Notes under the pieces: model-generated
The model's database searches: none
What the model was told of the DNA's origin: nothing
The model's input: only the letters and a program-made list of their open reading frames with translations
Position numbers and translations under genes: made by a program
In this document: positions 9,851-21,696 of the stretch, piece by piece
How the letters are laid out: each line of letters starts with the position of its first letter
How positions within the stretch are numbered: the first letter of the stretch is position 1
Assembly (NCBI RefSeq): GCF_011397635.1
Contig: NC_064770.1
Location: 7,278,826 to 7,342,825 of the forward strand
Direction: 5' to 3'
Origin: Epinephelus fuscoguttatus
Taxonomy: Eukaryota; Chordata; Actinopteri; Perciformes; Serranidae
Length of the DNA: 64,000 nucleotides

Positions 9851-12800
9851 ATATTTTAGCAGAAAAGTGTTACTCAGATTCACAGTGTGTTCAAACTAGA
9901 TATACATTCAAAGCTAGCACACTGCCATACAGTCTCTCCAAAACCCACCGCAAAAGTTCAGTTTGTTCAATGTGCTCAAGGCAAATTCTGAATCGAAATA
10001 TTATGGAGGGGAAGAGTTTTGCAGGCACATCGGATATCACAGAGATTCCAATACGTATGAATGGACGCCCAGCTGACCCATCTCCGTACACATACGTAAA
10101 TGAAAACAAGGTGTTATTCATAGACAATCACTGCAGTTTTCGTCAGCTGAAATGATGCCAGGGGATCTCATCAGTAATGAGGTAAAAAAAGGTTTTTAAT
10201 ATGCACATAATGGCTACATACACAAGTATTAGAGAAGTGCAGTCAGTAGAGTGCAGATCTAGTAGTAAGTAAAAGCACAAATGTTAAAAGAAAATGAGCG
10301 AATCAACAAAATCTGCAAGTCTAGAAAATTAGGCAGGCAAAACGCTCTGCACTCCTGGAGAGGTATGACACCGTGAGGTGGATGGAACAAAACCCGTCGC
10401 AGCTGCACCTGGTGGAATTTTCTCTCCTGGTATCATAACATATTGGGTATGTAATTGATGTGCTGATTCTCTGGTTAAAAGTAAGTCCAAACTTTTCTAT
10501 GGATGCCAGATTTTGAGCCATGACAAAGGCCAAAATGTAGCTTGCAACAGACAGTAAGGTGTGTTGTTTTAAGCCGAGCCAATTAACAGAAAACTGCTTA
10601 TAAAGAGTGAGGAGTCATCAGTCAGTGACGGTATATAACAGTCAATACAACAGGTTTTTCAACAAAAGTGAATCACCACAACTACAAGAGGTCATTGAAC
10701 ATCCAGTCCAACTAAACTCATAGATCAGTTTGTATGATAATCTGTGAAATTCACACACAGCAATTCATATGATATCCCACATATTAGTATGAAGTTACAT
10801 GCTTGACGTAACGTTGGGTACTTACGGAGGTTAGTTTTAAATAAGTAAAGTTACGTAAAGTTAAGTAAAGTTAGAGAATCCATCCATTTTCTAAATAAGC
10901 TTTTATTCTGAAACATTTGTCAAAACTTGTCCTGTCAAAACAGGACAAGAATAACCCGATGACATCACACACGCCGTGAAAGATGACTGGGGATAAGTGG
11001 TGAGTACCAGTGTGTAGCGTGTACCAGGCATAATGCAAGTCCTGAGTCTGAAATATGTCTGTCAGCAAGTCCTACTCCATCTATTTAGACTCCACCGTAG
11101 ACAACAGCAGCATCTCTCCGACCACGTAGCGAGCCACAAGCACCGTGGCACCCAACTTGCCTCTTCACAAGACTGCTTGGGACTGCTTTCTTGTTTACCC
11201 CTGTCAGCACATTCATCATGTGATCACAGCCTTCCAAAATGCGAGGGTTATGCCAGAATTACTAGCTCTTGATCACGTGAGATATGTGCAAAGAGACATT
11301 ACTTTTCATAGAAAAAATGTACAAACGGTTTATGAGAACAGCCTGAAATGTGCACACATAATATTAGGCTTATTAGTCCAGTAGTTTGTGAGATTAGCTT
11401 CAGACAGATAATTCTCTCCAGGTTCATGGCTGGAGGAGAGAGATAAAATAAATTTCTCTCAAAAACAAGTAGCCCTGACCTGTTAGCATTACAGGTAATG
11501 TACAAATAGTCCGCTCCTTTAATTCTGTCATGGTACAGCTCTGTGGTGACACTGTTGATAACTGTAGTGATTTAATTTTCCAGCCTAACATCACTACTGA
11601 CAATAATCTTTTGTCAATTTGCCAACAGCAAGATCTCAAACTCTATAGCATTCTTCCTTCCTCCCTCAAATTATACATCAATTTTGGGGCATGGCTTATG
11701 CTATCCCTTGAACATTACACCTACTCATGATTGGGTGGCATTTATTAAGCTGTCATTAGGAATTTACAACATTTTCATCAGTCAAGAGAGTTTAACATTC
11801 ATAGCAACTATTCTCAAAAAATAAAAAGATTTCAGATAGGAATACTAACGCAAAGCCAAATGACTTTGTCCTACTATTGCTGCCCACTATAGATGTCACT
11901 TAGATGATAATGATAGTAATAAAATGAGCAAATCTTGTGATATCTTCCATCATTTGTAGTGAAAACTGCACAGCTTACAAGCCTCTTTTTTTCCTACACA
12001 TTTGACACATTTTGCTGCTTACAGCACTGTAAGCACAGGGTTTTTCATTTGGTGGGAATTAAACCAAAGGAACACTCAGACTGGAGTACACATGGGCTCA
12101 AATCTGGTTATTGAGATGAGAGTTCTTTATGTTTAGATTAAAGTGGCTGCCAGTGCAAACAGCGTCCTCCTCTGAGGAACTCTGTCTCCAGGAGAAACAA
12201 AGTTTACCCCCTCGCAGGGCTCAAAAATCCATCATCATTATGACCTCATAACTGTCGCCATGGAAAATACGCAGTCGTTTCCTCCAAAGTGTGTGTGTAT
12301 TTGTGCTAAAGGGTGTGTGGAACCTGAATCATCACGGGGATAGCGAGGGATTGTCATCTGCAAGTCTCACCCGCTTTTCTCCACACCTGCACACACGCAC
12401 ACACACACAAACATACACACATAGCCTACACATTTTCATATGTAGTCATTTGCCAGCAAAGGACAGTGACTCTGAGGACGTCACTGCACATTTGGTCCTT
12501 ACGACTGTAGCGATGCAAGAACTTACGCACATGCAAACACTCATACACATAACACAGATACATGCACAGTCAAAATCACAAACACCTACACTTGACAAAC
12601 CCCTGTAGAGCCTGTGAAGACATTTCAGTCTGGGTGGACAATTAACAAAATATCTGAGGTCAGACAGAGACAGTGAGAGGAATACAGACAGATTATTAAA
12701 ACTAAAGAAAGAAGGGGTTTAAAAATTCTGAATCAAATCAAAATATTTAGGGTGCTTTCAAACCTGTAGCTCTGTTCATTTGGGCCGGAGTGGAGGGAAA

Positions 12801-13000
12801 AAGATGATGCATTGTTGCATTTATTGCTGCATTTTACTTCTGGTTTGGTTCCTGTTCACTCTGACCTTTAAATGGAACATAGTGGGGGGAAACATGAAGT
12901 TCTTCTGACTGACAGACTGGTGATTTGGTGTTTGCATTCTGCATCATCAGGACCCATGTGGGGAAAATAAATTCTGCTGCCTAACAGACATTTATGTAGC
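9851..13000. other. 3.1-kb stretch with no recognised gene
   Basis: No domain-bearing open frame was found. A 110-codon frame at 9823-10155 straddles the hAT right end and looks accidental. A triple 10-bp repeat (GTAAAGTTA plus one base) sits at 10845-10874, and a CA-rich patch at about 12390-12424. The rest shows no structure I can support. Confidence 0.5.
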
Positions 13001-13011
13001 ACGTTAATGTT

Positions 13012-13051
13012 TATATTTATGTTCTTTGGTGTAACAAAGAACATAAATATA
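13012..13051. other. Perfect 17-bp hairpin
   Basis: The left arm TATATTTATGTTCTTTG is followed by the six-base loop GTGTAA and the exact inverse complement. The stem is AT-rich and could extend by a wobble pair. It may be the core of a palindromic repeat, a cruciform-prone site or a small RNA hairpin. No promoter or host transcript is evident. Confidence 0.7.
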
Positions 13052-13614
13052 GAGAAAAAAGGTGATTGTAAGCATTATTAGTAAGCTACTATTAGACTGT
13101 AAACCTACCTACCGACCTAATGGACAGGCAAAGTACATGGAGTCTGATACAATGATGGCAGCTCAGTCAGGACCAGTTTAGTCAAAGAAAACCTTATTTC
13201 CATTTGTAGTATTATATTGGTGGTATAGCTGTGTTCTGGGGCCTCTTTGCTTTTCTTAGGCCTACGTGGAAAGCCTAAGGTCGAGAGAGCACACCTCTCT
13301 GCCAGAGCAAGCATCCACGACAAACAGATATGACACTGATAAGTCAGTCACAACATGCCCTCCTCCACCCCATTCACCTCCGGTCACCTTATCCAGAGCA
13401 CAGTACGAGTTCATCAAAAGCCCACTGTTTTCTCTCAGAACAAGTCTCTCCTGATTGAAATGATTGAAATGAAATAATGAGGCTTTTAGATAACTGTAGC
13501 AGTGAAAATTAACACTTACAAACATAATGTTGACTTTTACCTTCCCTTATCCATGCCGTCCATGAGTGAGAATCACGTCCTCCTTTATAATCAGATAAAA
13601 AATACATTTATTTT

Positions 13615-13690
13615 GGGGTGTCGGTGGCTTAGTGGTAGAGCAGGTGCCCCATGTACAAGGCTGTTGCCGCAGCGGCCCGGGTTCGAGTGA
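13615..13690 (+). repeat. tRNA-derived SINE head (truncated)
   Basis: The segment resembles a tRNA, with an A-box-like TGGCTTAGTGG (13625-13635) and a B-box-like GGTTCGAGT (13680-13688). It matches the phrase 'GCCCCATGTACAAGGCTG' seen in many perciform SINE copies. It lacks a pairing acceptor stem, so it is not a functional tRNA gene. The expected SINE body is lost just after the B box. Confidence 0.7.
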
Positions 13691-14640
13691 CGTGGGATCC
13701 TAAAATGGTATAGTGGGTGGTACTGGACATTCGGGGCAGGGCTGGGCGTTTAGCCCCACTTTCCTGTGGGCCACAGCCAGGACCCTCTCTGTACAGCCAG
13801 CAACATCAGTGTGTGCACCCATTCTCCCTGAGGTCACAGCAGTGGCTATGGCTAAAGCTGATGCTTAGTTGGCCTTCCTGGTCCAGTGACTAGTATTTTT
13901 TGATATGTAGTGTAAAATGTCCTGGGCCTTATATTAGCATTAGGTTATGGAGTTGTGATAAACATTGAATTTCTGTAGATGGCACTGTTTCCTTGTCTGT
14001 CGAGTCATGTTGGCCATCAGTGCTTGTGATTACTTCCATCTTCCCAAGTTTTGTCATTACTGCAACAGCAAGAGGCAGTGACAAAAAATACAATAAATAA
14101 TAAGACATAAAAAACCCAATATATTCTACCATACAAAATCACAAAAATAACAAACATATATTCTAACTTAGGAAAAGTGGTACCTTGAAATGCAGATAGC
14201 TTTGTTTTTATATACCCAGGTTTTAAGATATCTGCCTCTGAGATTTCTGCAATGCAATGGAGGTCATTGGAATTCATGTTGCTCTGAGCAAAAAATGTTT
14301 TCGTGAATATTTGAATGAAAGGCAGGTTGTTTTTCAAAAATCAGTGTTGCTGTTACAGTGGATAATTCCCAGAGAATACTGTTATCAGTTTTCAACAGGA
14401 CTATTTCTTATTGAAGCAAAATGTCTCTCCTAAAACTGTTAACAACATGTTCTGTAAACTGTCCACTGTCTTGAAAGAAATGCTGCTGTTCAAAAACAAA
14501 AAACTAAACTTCACCTACACATGGGATGTCTTATTTTTGTATAAATTGTTTGCTGGCACCATCTGGTGGTCACAAAAGTCCATAATAGTAATGATCTATA
14601 ATAGAAACCCTGAAATAATAGAAGATTTTTTTTTTTTGAA
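13691..14640. other. 0.95-kb stretch with no recognised gene
   Basis: Two open frames of 67 and 106 codons on the minus strand and one of 102 on the plus strand are low-complexity or hydrophobic and show no domain. They are probably chance frames in AT-rich DNA downstream of the heat-shock gene. Confidence 0.5.
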
Positions 14641-14647
14641 AATGTGG

Positions 14648-14661
14648 CACTTTATTTTATT
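14648..14661 (-). promoter_or_regulatory. Poly(A) signal of the small heat-shock gene
   Basis: On the minus strand the sequence reads GAAATAAAATAAAGTG, which contains two overlapping AATAAA-type hexamers about 185 nt downstream of the heat-shock gene stop codon. Position and sequence fit a cleavage/polyadenylation signal. Confidence 0.6.
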
Positions 14662-14842
14662 TCAACAGTTTATACAAATTGCAAATAATTATAAAATAAA
14701 TATTCTCTTCATTTTGTAATGGTAAACTTTACTCATTAAAGACAGTCAAGTGGAAGTTTGTATGTGTGTGGGCATAAAAACATTTTAAACATATGTTTTC
14801 ATTCAGCGTGTGTGTTTGTGTGGAGTGTGAGTCTGCTGCGCA

Positions 14843-16187
14843 TTAGTCTTTGTGTTCCTCTTCTGTCTTGTCCTTTGTAATGGGAAATTCCAGCGATGTC
14901 TTGAACCGAATGGGCACCTCTTGCTCCTCACTGGCTGGCTGCTTGGCGACAGGGGCGTGGATACGCAGCTGTCCATCATCCATCAGGGAACAGGAGAGAC
15001 CAGACAGATCCAGGTGAGCTGGCAGGTCAATCTTCTGACAGAATCCCATCTGAGACGAGGCCGAGGAGCAGAAGGCGGCGCGGGAGGAGGAGGAGGCGCA
15101 CGACTGGCTTTCTTCTGCTCCGGCCTGCTTCATGGCCACCACTGCCAGGCTCCGCCCCTCCAGTTTGACTGTGATGTCATTGGGAGCGTAACCCCGAGCA
15201 TCTAGGGTTACCAGGAGGTCACCGTTGTTTTCTGAGACCTGCTGAGCCGCCTTGTGCAGCTCTGTGCTAGTAGTCTCTCTCTGCTGCTCTTTACCATCAC
15301 TCACCCTGAAAGAGAATCAGAATCTGGATCAGAATCAAGTGGCAACCTCCGGAGTTAAAAGAATTGTCAAAAGCGGCAGCTCCTCAAATGGCCACTTGAG
15401 ACTGGCTATTATTTTACACAGTCTATGATCAGAATCAGTTCTGTGACTCCACAGAGGGGCATTGTCTAACCTTTGTTTTTTAACTTAGTTGAATCAGACT
15501 GGTTCCTCTCCCCCCCCTTGTATGATAAGTTTAAGCAGATCTAAGCACAGCAATTGTACTCACATGTGGAGCAAAACGACCATACCAAGACCTTAAACAG
15601 TAGTGAGTAGTCTGGGTCTGCTCACAAATGTATTATAGCTGAAGAATGAATTGAGGTCAGATCTGGACCAGCAGCAAAGTACATTGCCTTCTTTGGGCAG
15701 ACCTTCAGGACATTCTTTCTGAGTTTACTTTTTTGCTTCCCCCACAGATACATTCACCCTTCCAACAACTAAAGAGCTGAGTGTCTGTTCTCACAAGCCT
15801 TGTAGTGTTACAGTTTGACTTGCTCGAAGACACAGAACCATGGGGAAAACTTTACAATTTATCCACTGATTCTGACCATTGCAATTCAACTATAGGTTTG
15901 AAAATGCTGCTACAACAAAGCCAATCAGATGTAACCACCACTGAGTTACACATTTACTGTACATACCTTGCGAAAGTGGAGGGTATGAGGGGCAGCTGGC
16001 TAAGTTGGAGCAGTTGAGGCCCAATGTGGAGCTCCCTCAGAAGACTGTCAGCCAGTTTAGCTCTCTGGTTGAAGAAATCTTGCTGCAGTGAAGAGAGAGC
16101 CTCGTGACGCAGCGGCCACAGCAGCCGCGCCTGGCTGAAGAAAGGGTCATCGCCGAACAGGCTGGCCAAGGCGTGGTGGGACATCAT
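14843..16187 (-). CDS. hspb9: Small heat-shock protein (hspb9/hsp30-like), two exons
   Basis: Two coding exons, 16187-15967 and 15305-14843, join across a GT-AG intron (donor AAG|GTATGT, acceptor CTCTTTCAG|GGTGAG). The split Arg codon keeps the frame and predicts 227 residues. The N terminus (DDPFFSQARLLWPLRHEA) has the PFF/LLWP look of teleost hspb9/hsp30-like proteins. Residues of about 100-190 form an alpha-crystallin domain: GDLLVTLDARGYAPNDITVK, an inserted Ser/Ala/Cys-rich loop (SCASSSSRAAFCSSASS), KIDLPAHLDLSGLSCSLMDDG, then GQLRIHAPV. The C-terminal tail is charged (KTEEEHKD). Such proteins are ATP-independent cytosolic chaperones that form oligomers and hold unfolded clients. The gene symbol is tentative. 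No lesion is seen. Confidence 0.85.
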
Positions 16188-16402
16188 GTCAGTGTCGGAG
16201 GACAGTTCTTGACAAAAATTGACTTTGTTTATAAGACACCTGCGAGTGCTGCGTATTGTAGCCTCTTCGTTTCTTGGTAGAAGATTTTCTCTCTCAGACT
16301 TGATTTCTTGAGGCTCTGGTGAAGAGTAAGAACTGACAGCTTCCAGAGGTTAATCTACTTGTGAGTCTTTTGGAGTTTGGAACATTACACGGGACTTCTC
16401 TC

Positions 16403-16411
16403 CTTTATATA
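16403..16411 (-). promoter_or_regulatory. TATA box of the small heat-shock gene
   Basis: The minus strand reads TATATAAAG about 215 bp upstream of the start codon. This would place the transcription start near 16375 and give a 5' UTR of about 190 nt. No clean heat-shock element (alternating GAA/TTC) was seen just upstream. A weak GAA/TTC-like cluster lies inside the predicted 5' UTR near 16265-16300. Confidence 0.6.
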
Positions 16412-16925
16412 CTTCAGCTGCTCTGCCCCGTCACTCCCACTGGGCTATTTACACTCCATGAGATCACTGCTGTTTGTTAGCGTGTGTCTGCAAGGTCAGG
16501 AATGCCCTGCAACTCATCAAAAGGCTAAAGACAGCTCATGGTCATATCCTGTTTGTGTTTTTGTGCATGTGGCCATGTTCATACTGCAATACTAAATCTG
16601 AGTTTAACTTATGATGCAGATACAGATTTCTCAAGCATGTGAAAAATAAACATTAGCTCATTACCTTCATGTAGCAATATGAGAATATGTTGGATGATGG
16701 TAAAAAGAAGAGATGGTGTGTAAAATGACTTTAAAAAATGTTAAATTATAATCTCACACAGAATCTTTGTTAAAAGTGACCATTTAATGTCAAGTTTTGA
16801 CTTGATTAAAGAAAAAAGAAAAGGACAAATACATCCTAATGAACATCAGATCTTGAATAACACTGAATAGTGGCCAACAAAGTTAGGCCAATCATTTTAA
16901 TCATAATACATATACATATATATAC

Positions 16926-16930
<5 letters not shown>

Positions 16931-16986
<56 letters not shown>
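16931..16986 (+). repeat. TG microsatellite
   Basis: An uninterrupted TG array of about 28 units is preceded by alternating ATATAC sequence. Open frames of poly(CV) and poly(HT) across it are artefacts. Confidence 0.95.
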
Positions 16987-16988
<2 letters not shown>

Positions 16989-17334
16989 GCACATGTATTG
17001 GCTGAAATGGATTGTAATATTCATACTTTTTCATTAGTATATAATTACCTCAAACAAAGAATCCTTGTGTTTTTGCTACCAGAATGGACAAATCAAAAAC
17101 TGGCTCTAGACAGGGCCATTCATGTTTTTGTGTCAGCCACCATTGTTCTCCTACATATTTGGTAGTTGTATCAATCTGCAGCCTCATCATCTAAATCCTA
17201 TATATATGCATGAATATTGAATGTATGATCAAATTATGAATGAAAAAATGTGCTGCAATTTTGACTCACACCTTCCATCAAAAGGTACAGACTAAACTGT
17301 GTTAAATTTGGGGGAAATGCACTCATTGTCTTTC

Positions 17335-17540
17335 ATGCTGAGAGTTAGATAGAAAGATTGATACCACTTTCATGTCTGTAAGCTACATATGTAGCTACAA
17401 CTAGCAGACGGTTAGCTTAGCTTAGCAAAAAGACTGGAAATGGGGAAACAGCAAGCCTAGCTATGTTCACAGTTAATAAGATATGCATTATGCTATATCT
17501 TATTTGTTAAATCTGTACAAAAACTTATGTGTTAAAACCA
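17335..17540 (+). repeat. Teleost dispersed repeat ('TTAGCTTAGCTTAGC' family)
   Basis: The segment contains GATACCACTTTCATGTCTGTA, GGTTAGCTTAGCTTAGC, AAAGACTGGAAATGGGG and ATCTGTACAAAAAC. I recognise these phrases in this order from a very common dispersed repeat of teleost genomes. A piece that looks like the other end of the same family, inverted, occurs near 18301-18410. Boundaries are approximate. Confidence 0.5.
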
Positions 17541-17714
17541 AAGACTGCATATTAAGATAGACAATGTGTCTCCACTGTATAAAAATAAAGCCAAAATATC
17601 CAGGATACTGCCATTATTTAGGGCCAGAATCTGAGCAGTAGCAGTCTCTATTGTATTGACCTATACTACAGCCAGCCACCAGAGGCAGGCCCCCAGGAAG
17701 TGTGCCGAGTTAAA

Positions 17715-18010
17715 GCTAGTTTTTGTAGCGGTCAGATAGTGTAATTACAACTCCATAGTCCCTCATTTGATGCTATTGGGCCCAAAAAGACTTTCTCTCA
17801 TTGACTCACAATGGGAAAGAGATGTCTGTAAATCAGTGAATACATTTTTAGCTCTACAACCCCCATAAAATGACTCATTTCACAATTAAGATTTAAGCCA
17901 TGCAATCTGATAACATTTGAAAAGTCTAGCAGAGCTGCAAGATTAAATTATTTTATGCTCATTCAAGTTAGCAAAGAGCTAAACCAGAAGTTGCAAGCTT
18001 GGCAGGCAAA
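17715..18010 (+). repeat. Diverged copy of the repeat also present at 27.55 and 29.3 kb
   Basis: The run AAAAAGACTTTCTCTCATTG, then AAGAGATGTCTGTAAATCAG, then GATTTAAGCCATGCAATCTG and CTCATTCAAGTTAGCAAAG aligns in order with the receptor-intron copies at about 27561-27775 and 29318-29532. The copies have many substitutions. It is therefore an interspersed repeat, not unique receptor sequence. Confidence 0.7.
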
Positions 18011-20002
18011 AGTCGCTACTGCGCTTGCTTTATGGGCTCAATGATACAGAAGCAGTTTCGATCATCCGGGTAATCCCACAGAAATAGAACTTTTTAGGCT
18101 TTGTGTGCCACAGCACAACATTAATAGGAATAACAGGGTCTCCCTGCCAATGCTGTATCCAATCTCTTGATACATCAATAACCAGGGGGTAATCAAGCAA
18201 TTGGCTTTGTTTTTGGGGAAATGTAATGTCGTCCATATTGGTCCATATATGGTCTATGGTTAAAATACCATGTGATTTCAAGTAATTTAATCATTATTCA
18301 GCTTTCAAGAGTCTCAATGTTCCTGGCAACCTCACAGTGATGACAAGACTTCAGGAAGTGACTGCACCTTGCCTAGAAGTAGTTGGCACATAACCCTGTA
18401 AAATGTCATCTCATCTCTGTATGTCCTTGCCTAAGTTTCTGTGAATTCGTGCCCACTCACATCTTTTCATTGACTATATGAATCAGACTTCAGCAGCTGT
18501 TCAGACCTGAGCGTGTCGACCAGCAGTGTGAACAAAACCTCCTTGTCTGAGGTTACAGGGCTTCATCACTGCTTCTTCCAGGGATGAGCTCAGAGCGTTA
18601 ACATTTACCAGAGTCTGTCTACACATGTGTGTGTGTGTGTGTGTTTGTGTGTGAAGCAGGCATGCTGACATTACAAGGAGCCTGTGTCATATCTATTTGT
18701 GGCTGTCTTTTGGCGTTATACTGTAAAACTGCCTTCGTATTATTGGCTCAAACAGTGAACCCACTCGCATGTGATTGGCTGAAAACAGCTGCTACACTGT
18801 GGCATTTCTCACTACTGCTTCTCACTGTGTGCTGGGACAAAATAGTCAAAACAATATCTATTACTCTGATATGTTTTTGTAATCCTCTCCAACAGTATTA
18901 GTGTTGATGAATTAATGTAATTTTGTACAATCTCAAAACATTTAACACCACTGTTGCTGAGCGTGTTATATTTTGTTGACAGGGTCACAAATGTGTTGAT
19001 TTAGCTGGGGTCATTTTTAGGCTCTTTAGTTGTATTTGATTACTGGCATTGGATAGATTAAGACATCATGAGACTGGAAAAGAAGAGAGATAGTAATATT
19101 TTAGTCATCTAGAGGGCTACAACAAAAATAGATAAGTGTGTCACTGAACCAGGGGATGCCAGGGACAGAAATAGAAAGGGAGATTCAAGATAGCTGCCGA
19201 TTCCTCAGCTCTAAATTACTGAGTTATTATTGCACCACCAGGCCCAGTCCAGGCATTATTTATGGTTGTATGAGACCACCCATCTTAAAACTCGCCATGG
19301 TCATATCTGAGTTATACATGCATGTGCAAAAAGAAGACAAGAATACTTACAAAAAAAAAAAACAACTAAGAAATTTATTTGAATAAAATATACATATATT
19401 ATAAGATACATTCAACATAAAATACTTGAATTTACATTTTACCTTTGAAACATTAATACTTTTTTTTTTTCAAAGGTATGTATACAAATGAAGCAAATAA
19501 AACTGAGGAGTAGTTTCACATATAAAGTGGAATGATGCCTATTTTCAAAATTCAAATGTTATTCCTATGGTCAAAGAAAGTCCAAAAATATAAGTTAACA
19601 TGAACAATGCTCTCTCAAATCCAAAAACTAGAATGCTGAAACTCAAATTTGTAATGTTACAGTGTATAAAGTCTGAAGCTTCTCCATGGACAATGAATAT
19701 GATAAAGATGTTCGAGATGACACTGGGAGCACCCAGGGGAATGTTCTTTTCTGTTTTACACTAAAATAGAATAAAACTCACTAGGGTATAAAAAAGAAAA
19801 CAAACATCTTGTGGGTCCAAAAAATCAGGCTCCCATTCATTGTCTATGGGCAGCTCCAGACTATATACCCTATGACATCATGAGTGTGAGACTTCCTTCT
19901 CTGGTTGCTGGCTTTAAGAGAGAGTAGCTCATGTTCACAAATACTGATTGAACTTTCCCAGGGAATAACACATTGAAATTCTTAATTTGGGTTCCCCTTT
20001 AA

Positions 20003-21011
20003 AGGGAAATTTCGGTTTATTTCAACCTGTCTCCTATCGTCCTAAATTTGTTTCAAGTGATTAGTGACATAGAAATAATAGTTAGCATGTTAGCCGTTAG
20101 CCAAGATACAGCCGTAGCGTCAGACCTGTTAAAACGTAAGTGAACGGGCATACTTCAAGTGCAAAGTTAGTCCACTAAACAAGCTTTTTTTCCACAAAGA
20201 CCGCCTCATATCATTAGGATTAATGTCAGAGAACATAGACAACGACATGTAAATGTGTTATCTTACTTTAACAGTGTGCTGCCATGTTTGTTTATCCCTC
20301 TAGCTCTGCTTTCCAAAGCGCAGCCGAAATATATCTCGCCAGCTCTAGATAAAGCCCAGCTGGACATCATGGATACTTACTCCAGGTGGAGGTGTCTCGT
20401 CCTCGGTTACATCCAGACCTTGAAAATAAGGCTGCAACCGGTCCCATTCCTTGCAACAGAGGCATTCCTCTTCTGTGGGCACTGGAGCACAGCATTCACA
20501 GGTACACCACCAATCTCCAGAGCTACGCAGCCTTGCAGCAGCCATTCCTCCTCTCTCGTCCTCTACCTGTTGTGCCTCTCTCTCTCCTCCTCCTCCTCCG
20601 TTCAGGCTACTGTCCGGTTCCGCCTTCCAGCTGTTGCTGCTTGTTCAGGCACGCTATGAGATCGCTGCTTGTTCTTGCAATATTTCGGCCGCGTTTTGGA
20701 AAGCAGAGCTACATTGTAAACAAACATGGCACCACACCGGTAAGGTAAGACAACACGTTTACATGTCGTTTTCTATATGTTCTCTGACATTTATCCTAAT
20801 GATATGAGGCGGTCTTTGTGGAAAAAAAGCTTGTTTAGTGGACTAACTTTACACTTGAAGGGATGCCCGTTCACTTACGTTTTAACAGGTCTGACGCTAC
20901 GGCTATATCTAGGCTAACGGCTAACATGCTAACTATTATTTCTATGTCACTAGTGACTTGAAACAAATTTAGGACGATAGGAGACAGGTTGAAATAAACT
21001 GAAATTTCCCT
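20003..21011. mobile_element. Kolobok-like (TTAA) foldback element with captured exon
   Basis: The terminal inverted repeats are long. About 300 bp from each side match, starting AGGGAAATTT on the left and ending in the inverse on the right. TTAA stands directly outside both ends (19999-20002 and 21012-21015), as for Kolobok or piggyBac insertions. The 1.0-kb element has no transposase. Its centre carries a short spliced-looking cysteine-rich exon on the minus strand. Near-symmetric arms predict a strong foldback structure. Confidence 0.78.
20381..20545 (-). CDS. P2X7-tail-like cysteine-rich exon inside the Kolobok-like element
   Basis: The exon reads MAAARLRSSGDWWCTCECC, then a PVPTEEECLCCKEWD stretch and an acidic end, and stops at a consensus splice donor (GGA|GTAAGT, donor at 20379-20380). 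The spacing WCxCxxC...P(T)E..ECxCCxE is the pattern I know from the intracellular zinc-binding C-terminal domain of P2X7 receptors and from fish transposon-linked proteins carrying it. Only the N-terminal part of that domain is present. A downstream exon was not found, so it is probably a non-functional remnant. Function in transposition is unknown. Confidence 0.45.
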
Positions 21012-21696
21012 TTAAGAAACACACTTATCATCTTTCTTGCTGAAAGTTGGATAGGAAGACAACCTCAGAACCCATCTACTATCATCTGATGGTGATAAAA
21101 CCTCTGGGGTTGAGGGCCAATATTTCAGGCTGACCAGGCATAGTCATATCCAGGCCAAGACTTCCTCTTCCATGCACTGGTCACTGGTCAAAACTGATAT
21201 AAAGTTAAACTGTCAGATGACAGCCGATGGGTTCCAAGATTGCATTTTGACATGTGTTTCGCCTCTCCTCGTGGACTGTTTAATTGACATTCAAATGCGA
21301 TTGGTTAGTACTAATCAGACTATAAACAGACTACAAAGAAAAAACAGAAACTAATTCGATACCAGGATCTTGTCTCATTGCCTACAGATTCTGCATACAT
21401 ATGCACAATCTGTTCATAGGGACTGATGAAAAGATAGATACCACTCTATCTTGAGTGGTATTAATTTTTTCATCTAACTCTCAATAAGAAAGTGGAAAGT
21501 TTATTCCTATTGCTTTGTTAACATAAGAAGCTAAATGAAGTTGTAGATTAGCCAGTAAGATAAAATAACATAAAGAGAATGATGTGATCAACCAGGGTGA
21601 CCAGGACTTAATTGAAATACATTAAAACGCGGTTTCAAAGAACCATGATGAACTTGGGTGGTTCAATGAAAAACACAGCTTTACTTCTTCAAAAAC

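Larger units (their letters stand above)
16415..19998. other. 3.6-kb intergenic stretch, repeats only
   Basis: No coding exon was recognised. It holds a long TG array, a copy of the 'TTAGCTTAGCTTAGC' teleost repeat, a diverged copy of the repeat that is also within the receptor gene, and a short TG run at 18624-18651. A small inverted pair, ACCTTTGAAA / TTTCAAAGGT, lies at 19441-19477. Confidence 0.5.

Noticed and set aside
9823..10155. 110-codon plus-strand frame
   Set aside because: It crosses the right terminus of the outer hAT-like element and shows no recognisable motif, so it is not an ancestral gene.
13615..13690. A functional tRNA gene
   Set aside because: A and B boxes are present but the acceptor ends do not pair. 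The sequence matches a SINE head.
13929..14337. Minus-strand frames of 67 and 106 codons with a hydrophobic stretch
   Set aside because: They are AT-rich, lack splice or promoter context and any homology I can recognise, and lie downstream of the heat-shock gene.
14852..15205. 117-codon plus-strand frame over the heat-shock gene
   Set aside because: It is antisense to the alpha-crystallin domain exon and has no domain.
16836..17165. Frames with runs of Cys-Val or His-Thr
   Set aside because: They are translations of the TG/CA microsatellite.
20255..20807. Three overlapping plus-strand frames of 118-134 codons
   Set aside because: They are shadows opposite the cysteine-rich exon and the GC-rich centre of the TTAA element.
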